Below are positions 1 to 9,062 of a stretch of 64,000 bases of DNA, one piece after another. Made by a program: the position numbers and the translations under genes. The stretch is from Bacteroidota bacterium (GTDB lineage: Bacteria > Bacteroidota > Bacteroidia > Cytophagales > Cytophagaceae): NCBI GenBank assembly GCA_023391415.1, contig JAEWAY010000015.1, forward strand, positions 26,235-90,234, written 5' to 3'. A model generated the notes under the pieces. It did not search any database. It was not told the DNA's origin and saw nothing but the letters and a program-made list of their open reading frames with translations. Every line of letters begins with the position of its first letter. The first letter of the stretch is position 1.

Positions 1-1157
1 AGGGTAAACCAGAGCTTGAGCGCGTCGAAGCGGCGGGTGCTCTGAGTGATTGACTTGTTGATCTGAGCGGGCAGTTCTTCGTAGTTCTGCTCGCTGGGAT
101 TGAGGTAATCCGCGTGATGTTTTATAATCAGCAGATCCTGTTTATTTCTGACCAGAAACGCGCTGCCGCTGATCGGCTGAAAAAATGATTTGTGGTAATC
201 AACTGTTACGGAATCCGCCTGCTCTATTCCCTGGAGCAGGTATCTGTATTTATCCGATAGCAACAGCCCGCATCCGTAGGCGGCGTCGACATGGAGCCAT
301 ATGGAATATTTGGCCGCTATCCGCGCGATCGCGCGCAGCGGGTCCAGGTTGCCAAAATCGGTCGTACCGGCGGTGGCTACAATGGCGATGGGCAGATTGC
401 CCGCCTGGAGCTCCTGGATGATAGCGTCTTCCAGACATTCCGTATCCACGCGAAACTCATGGTCCGTGCTCACTTTTACTATAGCCTGCTCACCCAGTCC
501 CAGCAAGGCCGCGTTTTTCTGATTGCTGAAATGCGACTGATCGGATACAAAAATCCTGAACCGGGATGATTCCGGAGGGTTGCCCAGCGTCTTGACGGAA
601 TGATTCAGGTGACCGTACGCGTAGTGATCCCTGGCCAGCAACAAGCCCATAAGGTTGCTTTGAGAACCTCCCGCGGTGAATATGCCGTCGCAGTTGTCGC
701 TGTAGCCTATCTGCCGGCCTGTCCACTTGAGCACTTCGCGTTCGATAAACGTACCTCCCGCGCTCTGGTCATAGGTATCCTGAGAGGAGTTGATGGCGCT
801 GACCAGTATTTCCGCGGCCAGGGCGGGAATGAGCACAGGGCAGTTCAGATGCGCTATGTATTCCGGCAGGTGAAACGCGGTCGCGTGATCGACATAAAGC
901 CGCTGTACTTCATCAAAAACCTGATCGTAGTTTTCGAGTGGCGTATCGAGATCAATCGGATCAAACCGGGCTTTTAGCGCGGCGGGTTTGATGCCGCTAA
1001 ACGGCTTTTGGGTATTTTTCAGGAATGAGCAGACGCGGTCTACCGCTTTCAGAATGGCTTGCCGATATTCCTCGGCGGAGCCCTCATAAAAAATATGAGC
1101 AAACCGATCCTTGTCGGGAAAAACTTCCCGCTCCATTTCCAGAACTTGATTTTTCAT
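1..1157 (-). CDS. PLP-dependent decarboxylase (diaminobutyrate/lysine decarboxylase type), 3' end off window
   Basis: The reverse strand reads from ATG at 1157 without a stop to the left edge, giving 385 codons. Family members have roughly 480-510 residues, so about 100 C-terminal residues are missing. Visible motifs are those of the group II pyridoxal-phosphate decarboxylases: a GIFTAGGSQSN-like cofactor loop, HVDAAYG (the Asp contacts the pyridine nitrogen) and DYHKSFFQP, whose Lys at about residue 323 would form the Schiff base. It follows a NIS siderophore synthetase and a nitroreductase in the same direction with gaps of 26 and 41 bases, so it is probably the last visible gene of that operon. 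In such clusters this enzyme makes the diamine (cadaverine, putrescine or diaminopropane) that is then N-hydroxylated and acylated. The substrate cannot be told from sequence. The hydroxylase and acyltransferase expected for a hydroxamate pathway are not in the window and may lie to the left. Confidence 0.88.
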   Translation of the reverse strand, partial: MKNQVLEMEREVFPDKDRFAHIFYEGSAEEYRQAILKAVDRVCSFLKNTQKPFSGIKPAALKARFDPIDLDTPLENYDQVFDEVQRLYVDHATAFHLPEYIAHLNCPVLIPALAAEILVSAINSSQDTYDQSAGGTFIEREVLKWTGRQIGYSDNCDGIFTAGGSQSNLMGLLLARDHYAYGHLNHSVKTLGNPPESSRFRIFVSDQSHFSNQKNAALLGLGEQAIVKVSTDHEFRVDTECLEDAIIQELQAGNLPIAIVATAGTTDFGNLDPLRAIARIAAKYSIWLHVDAAYGCGLLLSDKYRYLLQGIEQADSVTVDYHKSFFQPISGSAFLVRNKQDLLIIKHHADYLNPSEQNYEELPAQINKSITQSTRRFDALKLWFT

Positions 1158-1198
1158 GGGAATATTAATTTTAAGTACCTAATTGGATTGTCGCTATG

Positions 1199-1825
1199 TT
1201 ATTCAAAAATGATGGTCTTCTCCCGGGCTGGTGTTCTCCTTTTGTAAATGTCTCCCGGGCCGGAAGAGCGATACCCCATATAGAAGATCCCCAGAGACTG
1301 TTCGTTTTCCCGGAGCCCAAACTGTTTCAGATAGTCGATAGCGCCGTCGACCGTGCTCCAGTAGCCGCCGAGGCCATATGACGTACAGGAGAGCGCCAGA
1401 TTCTGTACCGCGCAGGATACGGCGGCGATTTCTTCCCATTCGGGAAGAGTGATACCGGCGCTTCGGGTCATAACTACGCCGATGAGGCAGGACGCCTGAC
1501 CGGGATAATTGAGCAGATACCGGTATTTCTCTTCAAAATCCTTGGGAGACAGCCTGCTTTTGTAATATTCCGCGTAGTAGTCAGCCAGATATCGCCCGAA
1601 GTCTTTCAGGTACTTTTCTCTGAAGACCATAAAGCGCCATGGCTCCGTCATCTTATGCGTAGGCGCCCAGGTAGCGTTGGTCAGTATTTCAAAGAGTACT
1701 TCATCAGGTACAGGGCGCCCGTCAAATTCGTCCGCGTATACGCTGCGGCGCTCTCTGATAAGCATCGATACCGCTTCAGGATTGGCTGTTATGGATGTGT
1801 ATTCGGATGATATGCCTGCTGTCAT
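1199..1825 (-). CDS. Nitroreductase-family FMN oxidoreductase
   Basis: A 208-residue protein of the usual nitroreductase length. It has the N-terminal RERRSVYADEFDGRPV segment (phosphate-binding Arg residues of FMN), ATWAPTHKMTEPWRF in the middle (FMN-contact loop) and a C-terminal GLGGYWSTVDG stretch followed by the GIFYMGY strand typical of the YdjA/NfnB-like fold. It lies between the siderophore synthetase (26-base gap) and the decarboxylase (41-base gap), so it is probably co-transcribed with them. The family reduces nitro groups, quinones or flavins with NAD(P)H. In this setting it could reduce a siderophore intermediate or release iron from ferri-siderophore, but that is inference from position. 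The family call is secure and the substrate is unknown. It is cytosolic: no signal peptide is visible. Confidence 0.85.
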   Translation of the reverse strand: MTAGISSEYTSITANPEAVSMLIRERRSVYADEFDGRPVPDEVLFEILTNATWAPTHKMTEPWRFMVFREKYLKDFGRYLADYYAEYYKSRLSPKDFEEKYRYLLNYPGQASCLIGVVMTRSAGITLPEWEEIAAVSCAVQNLALSCTSYGLGGYWSTVDGAIDYLKQFGLRENEQSLGIFYMGYRSSGPGDIYKRRTPAREKTIIFE

Positions 1826-1851
1826 GACTGTCCGGGATTTTTTTTCTGGTT

Positions 1852-3699
1852 TTACAAGGTTTGAAAGTCCTGTACCGTCTGGGTAGCGGAAGTATGACGC
1901 TTTTCGCGGAAAGCGGCCAGCGGATTTTTTAATGTGCCGACATACTGTAGTCCGGTGAGCGCGTCCGCGTCTCCCGTGTTGACCATCTGCTTGTGATCGC
2001 GCAGTTGAAGACGGTTGAGGCAGGATCTTTTAAATTCATCGGCAAACAGGTCAAACCTCCTGTATTTTTCTTCATATTGGGGATGCGCGTCCTGATACCT
2101 CTGAATGTTTTCCGCTACCAGCCGCCAGAACTCATGTTCGGGTAGCTGGCAATGCTCGCTCAGTATTTCGGAGAGGAAGCGAAAATACCCATCCATGATA
2201 TCGACCAGGATGTTGAGTACCCGGATCTCGTCCGGCACATGAGTACATACGCGGCGGGCTTTTTCCGGCATGTCGTAGTATTCGCCAAAGACACAGATCT
2301 CTTCGGAAATATCCTTGATAATGATCCGTACAGGCTGGTGGTTTTCCAGAACCAGCAACACATTTTCGCCATGCGGCATAAACGTGAGGTCATAGGCGTA
2401 GAAGCAATGCAGAAGTGGGCTGAGGTAGCGTTGAAGATACCGGCTCAGCCAGTCTTCGGGGGATAGGCCGGAAGCCAGGATCAGATGTTTTATAAACGCT
2501 TCGCGCTGGTGGTCCACATGCAATAGCGCCGCCATCGTCATGACTTGCTGACCAGGCGATAGGACGGAAGCGGGGCTTTCCCGCCAGAGGGCGGCGAGCA
2601 TTTTGTTGTGCGGAAATACAGTCCCGAATTCTTCGAAATAGGAATGTCTGAAACCGACAGCCGCCACCTCGCGGATCATGGTGAAGCCGGTCGCCCGGAT
2701 ATAGGGATCGTCTTCCAGTAGTTTTTTTATCCAACTGGTTACCGATGGTGTACTATCCATAAAGTAAGGACTCATGCCCCGGACAAATCCCATGTTGAGG
2801 ATGGAGAGCGAAGTCTTGACGTAGAATTTTTCCGGGTGGCTGAGGTTGTAAAGCGTGCGGAGCGATTGCTGTGCGGAATATTCATCCGAGGTATAGCCCA
2901 GCGGAACAAGCTTTTGGCTGGCTATGTCGTCGGCGAAAAGAAGGGCGATCTTATTGCGCCATTGCCATGGGTGTACCGGCATATATACATAATCCGCCGG
3001 ATTGAGATTTTTTTGTCTGAGCACCGCGTCAAACCGCGCCATGGTGGCTTCGCCCAGCTCCCTTGATAAAAGTGTTTTATAGGGAAGCTCTTCTATGGCG
3101 CTGTATCCGGCTTTACTTTGATGACCGGCGATCCATACCAGCCGGATCTTCTGATCCGCTTCGGGACTATAGCGGATGTAATCGTCGGCGTCGAAGCCGA
3201 CGCGTCCATTGTTGGCGATAAAGGAAGGATGTCCCTTGCTCATAGCGTGTTCGATCGCCTGAAAATTTTCATGGATCAGTTGATCGGAAGGAAGCGCTTC
3301 TTTCGCCCGGATAAAGGCGAAGCTGTACAGCGTACAGATGATCTCCTCCAGGTAATCCGGCAATGACTCTTTTTTTATACCAAGATCATTTTTAAATTCT
3401 AAAATAAACCGGACGGCGTCCAGTTCGGTTTGGAGGTTGTCCGACCATTTGCTCAGAGAGCCTTCGCGGATATGCCAGTGGTTGAGCGATCGCTTTTGAG
3501 CGAGAAACCGGTATTCGATCTTCGCGTTTCCGGGCGCCGTCAGGGTATAGGTTTGCCAGGAACCGCCTGATCCCGCGCCCGCCGGCTCTATGACCGATTC
3601 GTGCGCCAGTTCGCTGATCATTTTGTAAATCAATGTTTGATGAGCGTATCGCCACGCGTATGGCTGAAGGTGCTCCGGACAATTCAATGTTGTATTCAT
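1852..3699 (-). CDS. IucA/IucC-family NRPS-independent siderophore synthetase
   Basis: A 615-residue protein, the normal size for NIS synthetases, which use ATP to adenylate a carboxylate and join it to an amine or hydroxylamine. Family landmarks appear in order: GHPSFIANNGRVGF near residue 155 (nucleotide-binding loop; this spelling resembles the AlcC/DesD type C group), YMPVHPWQW near 240, KTSLSILNMGFVRGMSP near 300, an IREVAAVGFRHSYFEEFG stretch, then MPHGENVLLVLE and a KDISEEICVFG segment near the C terminus that matches the family's active-site region. The FhuF-like iron-transporter domain fills the end. It is the first gene of a minus-strand set with a nitroreductase and a PLP decarboxylase. 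A type C enzyme would condense hydroxamate-succinyl diamine units into a ferrioxamine-like or bisucaberin-like product. Product identity is inference. Confidence 0.92.
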   Translation of the reverse strand: MNTTLNCPEHLQPYAWRYAHQTLIYKMISELAHESVIEPAGAGSGGSWQTYTLTAPGNAKIEYRFLAQKRSLNHWHIREGSLSKWSDNLQTELDAVRFILEFKNDLGIKKESLPDYLEEIICTLYSFAFIRAKEALPSDQLIHENFQAIEHAMSKGHPSFIANNGRVGFDADDYIRYSPEADQKIRLVWIAGHQSKAGYSAIEELPYKTLLSRELGEATMARFDAVLRQKNLNPADYVYMPVHPWQWRNKIALLFADDIASQKLVPLGYTSDEYSAQQSLRTLYNLSHPEKFYVKTSLSILNMGFVRGMSPYFMDSTPSVTSWIKKLLEDDPYIRATGFTMIREVAAVGFRHSYFEEFGTVFPHNKMLAALWRESPASVLSPGQQVMTMAALLHVDHQREAFIKHLILASGLSPEDWLSRYLQRYLSPLLHCFYAYDLTFMPHGENVLLVLENHQPVRIIIKDISEEICVFGEYYDMPEKARRVCTHVPDEIRVLNILVDIMDGYFRFLSEILSEHCQLPEHEFWRLVAENIQRYQDAHPQYEEKYRRFDLFADEFKRSCLNRLQLRDHKQMVNTGDADALTGLQYVGTLKNPLAAFREKRHTSATQTVQDFQTL

Positions 3700-4022
3700 A
3701 GTGAGATAAAAACGCTTGTTGACGATCTGATCAAAGCTGTATAGCTGTTACAAAAATATTCTCCCTGGCCTCCGGGGGCAATCGCTTCTTGCTGGTATTG
3801 ATAGGGTAGGGCGCTGGTAATTCTTTATACCATTATTCTGGTACGCGTTCGGGCTGAAGTACCGCGGAACGCGAACGCCATCGCTTGATACGCTGATCGA
3901 TAGCGTGTTTGTTCACGCGGATGAAGGATTGAGTCGCGGGTTGTTTGATCGCTGAAAAGCGTCGTGAAAGACTACAAGAGGAGGGCGCTTCGGGGGGGAG
4001 CGGGATAAGAGGCGAAAGCGAT
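3700..4022. other. Intergenic region between response regulator and siderophore synthetase
   Basis: 323 bases between two genes that read the same way. Apart from the promoter match at 3751-3781, it holds only an 83-codon reading frame (3833-4084, minus) with low-complexity, Arg/Ser/Pro-rich content that overlaps the upstream gene and is not considered real. No RNA gene or repeat was seen. Confidence 0.5.
3751..3781 (-). promoter_or_regulatory. Candidate Bacteroidota-type promoter of the siderophore operon
   Basis: Read on the minus strand, TTG (3781-3779) is followed by exactly 20 bases and then TATTTTTG (3758-3751), which fits the Bacteroidota -33 TTG / -7 TAnnTTTG consensus. It ends about 50 bases before the synthetase start at 3699. 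No clear iron-regulator palindrome was recognised next to it. The match is by eye; transcription-start mapping would settle it. Confidence 0.5.
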
Positions 4023-4739
4023 TTAGTGGTACAGCGTGGCCGAGGTTTCGCCCGGATGTACAAAACCTTTTTGCAAGGCCACATGACATAGTTCGGCTAC
4101 GGAATGCACGTTGAGCTTTTTCATGATGTTGCGGCGGTGCGTATGTACGGTATGTGGGCTAAGATGAAGTTCCGCGGCGATTTCCTTATTCGTCTTTCCT
4201 CTTACGATAAGGCGTATGATTTCGGATTCGCGGCCGGTAATACATGGGACGCCGCAAGTGATCCTGGACGACGCGGCGCGCTTTCTGTCGGCGAGCAATA
4301 CATCCAGGATGAATGAACAGAAAAACTTTTCACCTCTGATAGCCGAGTTGATAGCGCTGTAAATGTCTTTTTTTCCGCATTCCTTGGTAAGGTAGCAGTA
4401 GACGTTGAAATCGAGCGAGCGTATGATATTCCATTCTTTCTCCTGGCTGGAAATGATGATTACCTTGCATTGGTTGTTGACGGAAAGCGACAGGCTTAGC
4501 TGATCGGGGTCGAAATAGTCCGGGTTGTAATCCAGAATCAGGATATCCGGTCTGAAATCGGTTAGTAATTTCTTTAGCTCCGAGGTATCGCTGGCTTCTC
4601 TGACCTGGTAGTCGATACAAGGGTCGGCTGTCAACAGACTTTTTACTCCTTCTCTGAAGACTGGTTGTGGATCCGCCAGTATAACGCGCAGATTTTCTGA
4701 AGGCATAGGTTGTCTCTTCTGTTTTAAAAATAGTTCCAT
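4023..4739 (-). CDS. NarL/LuxR-family response regulator
   Basis: A 238-residue two-domain regulator. The N-terminal receiver domain has the acidic pair region in VILADPQPVFREG and the phospho-acceptor Asp in ILILDYNPDYF near residue 71. The C-terminal LuxR helix-turn-helix is clear in TGRESEIIRLIVRGKTNKEI followed by LHLSPHTVHTHRRNIMKKL. The start could be at 4739 or at the internal Met at 4706, which places the beta-1 strand at the usual distance; the second is slightly more likely. There is no partner histidine kinase nearby, so it is an orphan in this window. It lies upstream of the siderophore synthetase in the same orientation with a 323-base gap, so it could control that operon, but nothing in the sequence proves this. 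Confidence 0.88.
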   Translation of the reverse strand: MELFLKQKRQPMPSENLRVILADPQPVFREGVKSLLTADPCIDYQVREASDTSELKKLLTDFRPDILILDYNPDYFDPDQLSLSLSVNNQCKVIIISSQEKEWNIIRSLDFNVYCYLTKECGKKDIYSAINSAIRGEKFFCSFILDVLLADRKRAASSRITCGVPCITGRESEIIRLIVRGKTNKEIAAELHLSPHTVHTHRRNIMKKLNVHSVAELCHVALQKGFVHPGETSATLYH

Positions 4740-5044
4740 GACCGCTAGGGGCTAGGGCGAAAAAGTGGATGAACCGCGACAGGCTTCGCTTACTTCAGCT
4801 TATCTCGATAGCGGTGTGGCGTGATCCGCTATCGAGTCACGGCCCGTAATAAACTTCGTGATCCGGTGGTAAAACGATCGGATTTCCGGGACGCCTTTTT
4901 AGGAAGGTCCTGAGATGGAGGAGGCGCGTTTTGCCGCGTAATCATGATGCCAGTGCTTTTTGATAAAAAATCTCTACCAGCAATATTATGTCTAATTTAT
5001 AATCAATCCAAATATGCTTTGTTGTTTATTAACACGTGTTGATG

Positions 5045-5105
5045 GGTAAATAAGCCTAAATAGCCGCGTGTTCTTTATGTTTTATCGCTATTAGGCTTAT
5101 TTGCC
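5045..5105. repeat. Near-perfect 19-20 bp inverted repeat in AT-rich leader
   Basis: The left arm at 5045-5064 reads ggtaaataagcctaaatagc. The right arm at 5087-5105 is its reverse complement apart from one substitution and one single-base bulge, with a 22-base loop. It lies about 100 bases before the -33 element of the receptor promoter. It has no T-run after it in either direction, so it fits a dyad operator or a stem-loop better than a terminator. Confidence 0.6.
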
Positions 5106-5206
5106 TATTGTTTTTTCATGTATATATATTGCTTATCTACGATATATAGTTAAAACCAAATTATAGCAATAGATATCAGCTTTTATAAAATTAATCTAAA
5201 TAGATA

Positions 5207-5237
5207 TTGACATATATATGTCTTGCGCGTACTTTTG
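5207..5237 (+). promoter_or_regulatory. Candidate Bacteroidota-type promoter for TonB receptor operon
   Basis: TTG at 5207-5209, exactly 20 bases, then TACTTTTG at 5230-5237, a full match to TTG-N20-TAnnTTTG. It is about 118 bases upstream of the receptor start, leaving a 5' leader of roughly 110 bases. Pattern seen by eye; not experimentally supported here. Confidence 0.55.
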
Positions 5238-5354
5238 AATCATGCCGTTAAGCGGCGATGAGTATTTAGTCAAACATATTTATTGTATATGCATCTTCTC
5301 TTTTGCGCCTCTATAGGCGCGCGTTATTTTGGTGATTGTATATAGTAACCGGTC

Positions 5355-7745
5355 ATGCTGAAAATGAGATCAATGTTTTTGAGATCCGTATTTTTATTCT
5401 GTCTTATCTGGATAGTATCTCTGTCGGGAGCCTGGGGGCAATATCGGACAGGAAAACTACAGGGGAAGGTCGTCGACGAAAAAGGCGGCGCGATACCCTT
5501 CGCGTTTGTAACGCTGGACTCTACCACGCTGGGAACGATGGCGGATGAACATGGCGACTACCTGTTGAGTGGTATCGAGCCGGGACGATATAAGGTTACG
5601 GCCAGTTCGATGGGCTATAGTCCGCGAACCAGAACGGTACAGATTGTCGATAGTGGCGTCGTGTCGCTGCATTTTACTCTGCTGGAGACAGTGGAACAAA
5701 TGGACGCGATCGTGTTTACCATACCCCAAACCGAAACACAAAAAATAAAAGCGTCGGGTTTTCAGGTGGAGGCCATCAATACCAGACCTATGGTCAATCT
5801 CTCCGCGGACGTCAACAAAGTATTAAGTTCGACAGCCGGAGTTCGGATACGAGAAAACGGGGGGCTGGGCTCCGGATTCAGCTTCTCGCTCAATGGCTTC
5901 TCCGGCAATCAGATCCGCTTCTTCCTGGATGGTATCCCCATGGACAATTTCGGGTCCTCGTTGACTTTGAACAATATTCCCATAAACCTGGCCGAACGTA
6001 TTGAAATATACAAGGGAGTCGTGCCGGTGTGGCTGGGTTCGGACGCGCTGGGAGGCGCTATCAATATTGTGACCAACCGGCAGTTCAGGAATTTTCTGGA
6101 TGTTTCCTATTCTTACGGGTCGTTTAATACGCGCCGGTCATCGGTCAATTTCGCCGTCACGGATTCCGCTACCGGTCTGACGGCGCGAGGTAATCTGTTT
6201 CAGAACTATTCGGACAACAACTACTGGGTAGAAGTAGATGAAATAATCGATTACTCCTTTACAGAGCGAAAAATACGTGTCAGAAGATTTCACGACACCT
6301 ACAAGTCCCAGTCAGCTATTCTGGATTTTGGAGTATTGGGCCGGAAATACGCGGATCAACTGCTTGTGGGGATAGTAGTATCGGGTAGCGACAAGGAAAT
6401 ACAGACCGCGGCTACCATGGAAAGGGTATTTGGAGAACGGCGTCAGCTTAGTTCTACTCTGATGCCTACATTTAAGTATCAGAAGAAAGATCTGTTTGTA
6501 AAAGGTCTTGATCTGAATACGTACGCTTCCTACAACTTCGGGCATGACCAGACTGTCGATACCGCCAGGTCCAGAGTCTACATGTGGGATGGCAGCCAAA
6601 GGTACAAGCCGAGCAACGGAGAAAGCGCCTATACGATGTACCGGTATAGCGACAACCAGCTATTGCTCAATACGAATCTGAGTTATGTTTTTTCTGAAAA
6701 TCACGCGCTCGTAGCCAATTATACCTTCAACCGTTTTGACCGGAAAGGAGAAGATGAAGTAAATCCGAACAATCAGCTATACCGTAATCCTCAGATTGTC
6801 AGCAAATCGATCATAGGGCTGGGTTATCGTTTCGATTGGAAGAAAAGACTTACCGTCTCGGCTTTCGCCAAACAATACCTTATGAGTGGCCAGGCGCGTT
6901 ATATGACGGATGTATATACGTACCGTACCTGGAACAAAAAGGATCTGGGCAGGCGGCATTCGGGCCTGGGACTGGCCGCCCAGTGGACCATCCGTAAGGG
7001 CTTGCAGGCAAGGGCTTCCTATGAAAACGCCTATCGTTTGCCGGAAGGCTGGGAACTCTTCGGTAACGGAGTCAATCTGATTGGCAACGAGCATATTGAA
7101 TCGGAGAAGAGCCGGAACTTTAACCTGGGCTTAAGTTATCGGATAAAGATAAAGGAGGCGCACAGGCTTTTGCTGGAAGGAGGCCTCCTGTACAGAAGAG
7201 CGGAGGATTATATCAGAGAGGAGGTCGGGATGCCTAACTCTGAAGTTATTAACGAACCCGCTATAGAAGTCGCCGGACTGGACGCCAATATACGGTATGA
7301 GTATAAGGATCGGATCCGTCTGTCCATGAACGGCACCTGGCAGAATATTATCAGTCTGGATCAGTACGACTCTCATGGAAATGAACTGGATACCTATCTG
7401 AACAGAGTGCCCAACGTCCCCTATCTTTTCGCCAACGCGGATATTACTTTTCAGTTTCATGACCTGAGCTCCGCAAGAGACCTGCTGGCCTTTGGCTACA
7501 GGGTGAGTATGGTCGACGAGTATTTTCTGAAGTGGGAGAGCTATGGCGCCCGGGATAGTAAGCTCATTATCCCGAGGCAGTATTCTCACGCTGTCCACGC
7601 GACTTATTCATTAAAAAACAGCCGCTATAACATCAGTGTCGAATGTACGAATCTTTTTGACGCGAAACTGTATGACAATTTCAGGCTGCAGAAGCCCGGA
7701 CGGGCTTTTTATGTCAAGCTGCGCTATTTCCTGAGCAAAATCTAA
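5355..7745 (+). CDS. TonB-dependent outer membrane receptor, likely siderophore uptake (XusA-like by context)
   Basis: A 796-residue receptor. A signal peptide covers roughly residues 1-29 (hydrophobic VFLFCLIWIVSLSGAWG, then Gln). Residues 33-110 form a carboxypeptidase-regulatory-like beta-sandwich (GKLQGKVVDEKGGAIPFAFV). The plug domain follows at about 140-235, with LNGFSGNQIRFFLDGIPMD and GGAINIVT. The remainder alternates aromatic strands as in the 22-stranded barrel. Start alternatives are the Met codons within the first seven residues. The next gene is a DUF4374 lipoprotein 22 bases downstream. In Bacteroides this pair (XusA/XusB) takes up ferric catechol siderophores, so iron-siderophore import is likely; the neighbouring siderophore synthetase operon agrees. 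The exact ligand is not knowable from sequence. Confidence 0.93.
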   Translation: MLKMRSMFLRSVFLFCLIWIVSLSGAWGQYRTGKLQGKVVDEKGGAIPFAFVTLDSTTLGTMADEHGDYLLSGIEPGRYKVTASSMGYSPRTRTVQIVDSGVVSLHFTLLETVEQMDAIVFTIPQTETQKIKASGFQVEAINTRPMVNLSADVNKVLSSTAGVRIRENGGLGSGFSFSLNGFSGNQIRFFLDGIPMDNFGSSLTLNNIPINLAERIEIYKGVVPVWLGSDALGGAINIVTNRQFRNFLDVSYSYGSFNTRRSSVNFAVTDSATGLTARGNLFQNYSDNNYWVEVDEIIDYSFTERKIRVRRFHDTYKSQSAILDFGVLGRKYADQLLVGIVVSGSDKEIQTAATMERVFGERRQLSSTLMPTFKYQKKDLFVKGLDLNTYASYNFGHDQTVDTARSRVYMWDGSQRYKPSNGESAYTMYRYSDNQLLLNTNLSYVFSENHALVANYTFNRFDRKGEDEVNPNNQLYRNPQIVSKSIIGLGYRFDWKKRLTVSAFAKQYLMSGQARYMTDVYTYRTWNKKDLGRRHSGLGLAAQWTIRKGLQARASYENAYRLPEGWELFGNGVNLIGNEHIESEKSRNFNLGLSYRIKIKEAHRLLLEGGLLYRRAEDYIREEVGMPNSEVINEPAIEVAGLDANIRYEYKDRIRLSMNGTWQNIISLDQYDSHGNELDTYLNRVPNVPYLFANADITFQFHDLSSARDLLAFGYRVSMVDEYFLKWESYGARDSKLIIPRQYSHAVHATYSLKNSRYNISVECTNLFDAKLYDNFRLQKPGRAFYVKLRYFLSKI

Positions 7746-7767
7746 TCTATAAATCATAAATCCAATA

Positions 7768-9030
7768 ATGAAAACACAATTTATTAAATGGGGTATTGGT
7801 CTGACCTTCGCCTCGTTATTGCTTTCAATAAGCTCTTGCAGAGAAAAGAAAAAGGACGAAGTAACCATAGAGGTAGAAGACGGGATCACGGGCGAAACCA
7901 AAGGATCCTATGTACTGGCGGTGCGGTCAAAAGGAAGTCAGACGGTGGCCAGCGATTATCTGATATCTACTGATACATTGATGTCGGGCGAGCTGTCCAT
8001 TGTGGGTAACGGGATAGAGCAGACAGGTTACCATTTTTATCAGCAGACGGGAAAATACCTGACGACGGTTACCTATACGGATGTCAATGTGGGTACCATC
8101 TACAAGATGAATGAAGACAAGCAGCTTACGCGGCATAAAAGATTTACTATTGATCGTCTCCACTTGTTTCAGGATATAAACGAAAGAGAGTTTTTGGCGG
8201 TCAACATTCCCTTTAAGGTGGCGGGAAACAATTACGGTACTTTTTATCAGGTGAACGCGGAAACGGGAACTGTGACGCTCAAAGGAAAGGTAAACCTGTA
8301 TACTCCTACCAATGGAATGGATGAGCAGGCTGTATTTTCCGGTATGACGCTAAGAGGAGATAAATTGTTTGTCCCGTTTTTCCCGATCGCGGACAGCGAC
8401 TTCAACTCTACGCATACCGATACCGCGTATGTGGCGGTTTACTCCTGGCCAGACCTGGCGTATGAAAAAAGAATCACCGACGACAGGACAGGACCAATCG
8501 GGTCATACGCTTCTCAGGGTCATATATTTACTACGGAAGACAACGATATCTATACCGTATCTCCCTGTTCATACTCTACAGGAGCTTCCCAGGAAACCAG
8601 GCCTTCGGGAATTTTGCGGATCAAGGCGGGCGAAACAGAGTTTGACAAAGGGTATTTCCTTAACATCGAAGAGCTGAGTGGCGGATTTAAAGTATGCAAT
8701 ACTTACTATCTGGGTGGAGGTAAAGTTCTGGCCAGCATTTTTACAACAAAGCATACCTTTGCCGATCGCTGGGCCAGAGAAGACGTGAAGCTGGCGATTA
8801 TCGACCTGTTTGGGAAAAGCCTTACCTATGTAACGGGTGTTCCTGTTCATTATGGAGGGGTAACTGGCATGTACAACAATCATTTGATGGTTGACGACGG
8901 CAAAGTCTACATTAAGATCAATAGCGCCGAAGGGCTGTATATGTATGAAGTAGATCCTGGCACCTATACCGGAACCCGGGGAGCCAAAGTAGTTGGCGAA
9001 GAGATTTACGGAGTTTTCAATTTGAAGTAG
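7768..9030 (+). CDS. DUF4374 lipoprotein, XusB-like siderophore-binding partner
   Basis: A 420-residue lipoprotein. Residues 1-24 form a lipoprotein signal ending in the lipobox LLSISSC (Cys24), followed by a charged REKKKDE spacer typical of exported surface lipoproteins in Bacteroidota. The rest alternates short beta-strands with GxxY/W motifs (SYVLAVRSKGSQ, GTFYQVNAETG, YAVYSWPDLAYEK-like segments), consistent with the beta-propeller of DUF4374. In Bacteroides thetaiotaomicron the DUF4374 protein XusB sits on the surface, binds ferri-enterobactin and works with a TonB receptor (recalled literature). The gene begins 22 bases after the receptor stop and is followed by a strong terminator, so the two form one unit. 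The third Xus component, a PepSY-type reductase, is not present. Family call is good and function is by analogy. Confidence 0.82.
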   Translation: MKTQFIKWGIGLTFASLLLSISSCREKKKDEVTIEVEDGITGETKGSYVLAVRSKGSQTVASDYLISTDTLMSGELSIVGNGIEQTGYHFYQQTGKYLTTVTYTDVNVGTIYKMNEDKQLTRHKRFTIDRLHLFQDINEREFLAVNIPFKVAGNNYGTFYQVNAETGTVTLKGKVNLYTPTNGMDEQAVFSGMTLRGDKLFVPFFPIADSDFNSTHTDTAYVAVYSWPDLAYEKRITDDRTGPIGSYASQGHIFTTEDNDIYTVSPCSYSTGASQETRPSGILRIKAGETEFDKGYFLNIEELSGGFKVCNTYYLGGGKVLASIFTTKHTFADRWAREDVKLAIIDLFGKSLTYVTGVPVHYGGVTGMYNNHLMVDDGKVYIKINSAEGLYMYEVDPGTYTGTRGAKVVGEEIYGVFNLK

Positions 9031-9062
9031 TATATTGTTTTTTCTTGTACTAAATAGGGTTG

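Larger units (their letters stand above)
4740..5354. other. AT-rich divergent intergenic region upstream of TonB receptor
   Basis: 615 bases between a leftward regulator and the rightward TonB receptor. The left 200 bases are GC-balanced with no recognisable gene. From about 4960 the region is strongly AT-rich and holds a near-perfect 19-20 bp inverted repeat (5045-5105) and a good Bacteroidota promoter match (5207-5237). It probably serves as the control region for both directions. Confidence 0.6.

Noticed and set aside
3833..4084. 83-codon minus-strand frame between regulator and siderophore synthetase
   Set aside because: It overlaps the end of the response regulator, has no plausible start context, and its Arg/Ser/Pro-rich product looks like out-of-frame translation.
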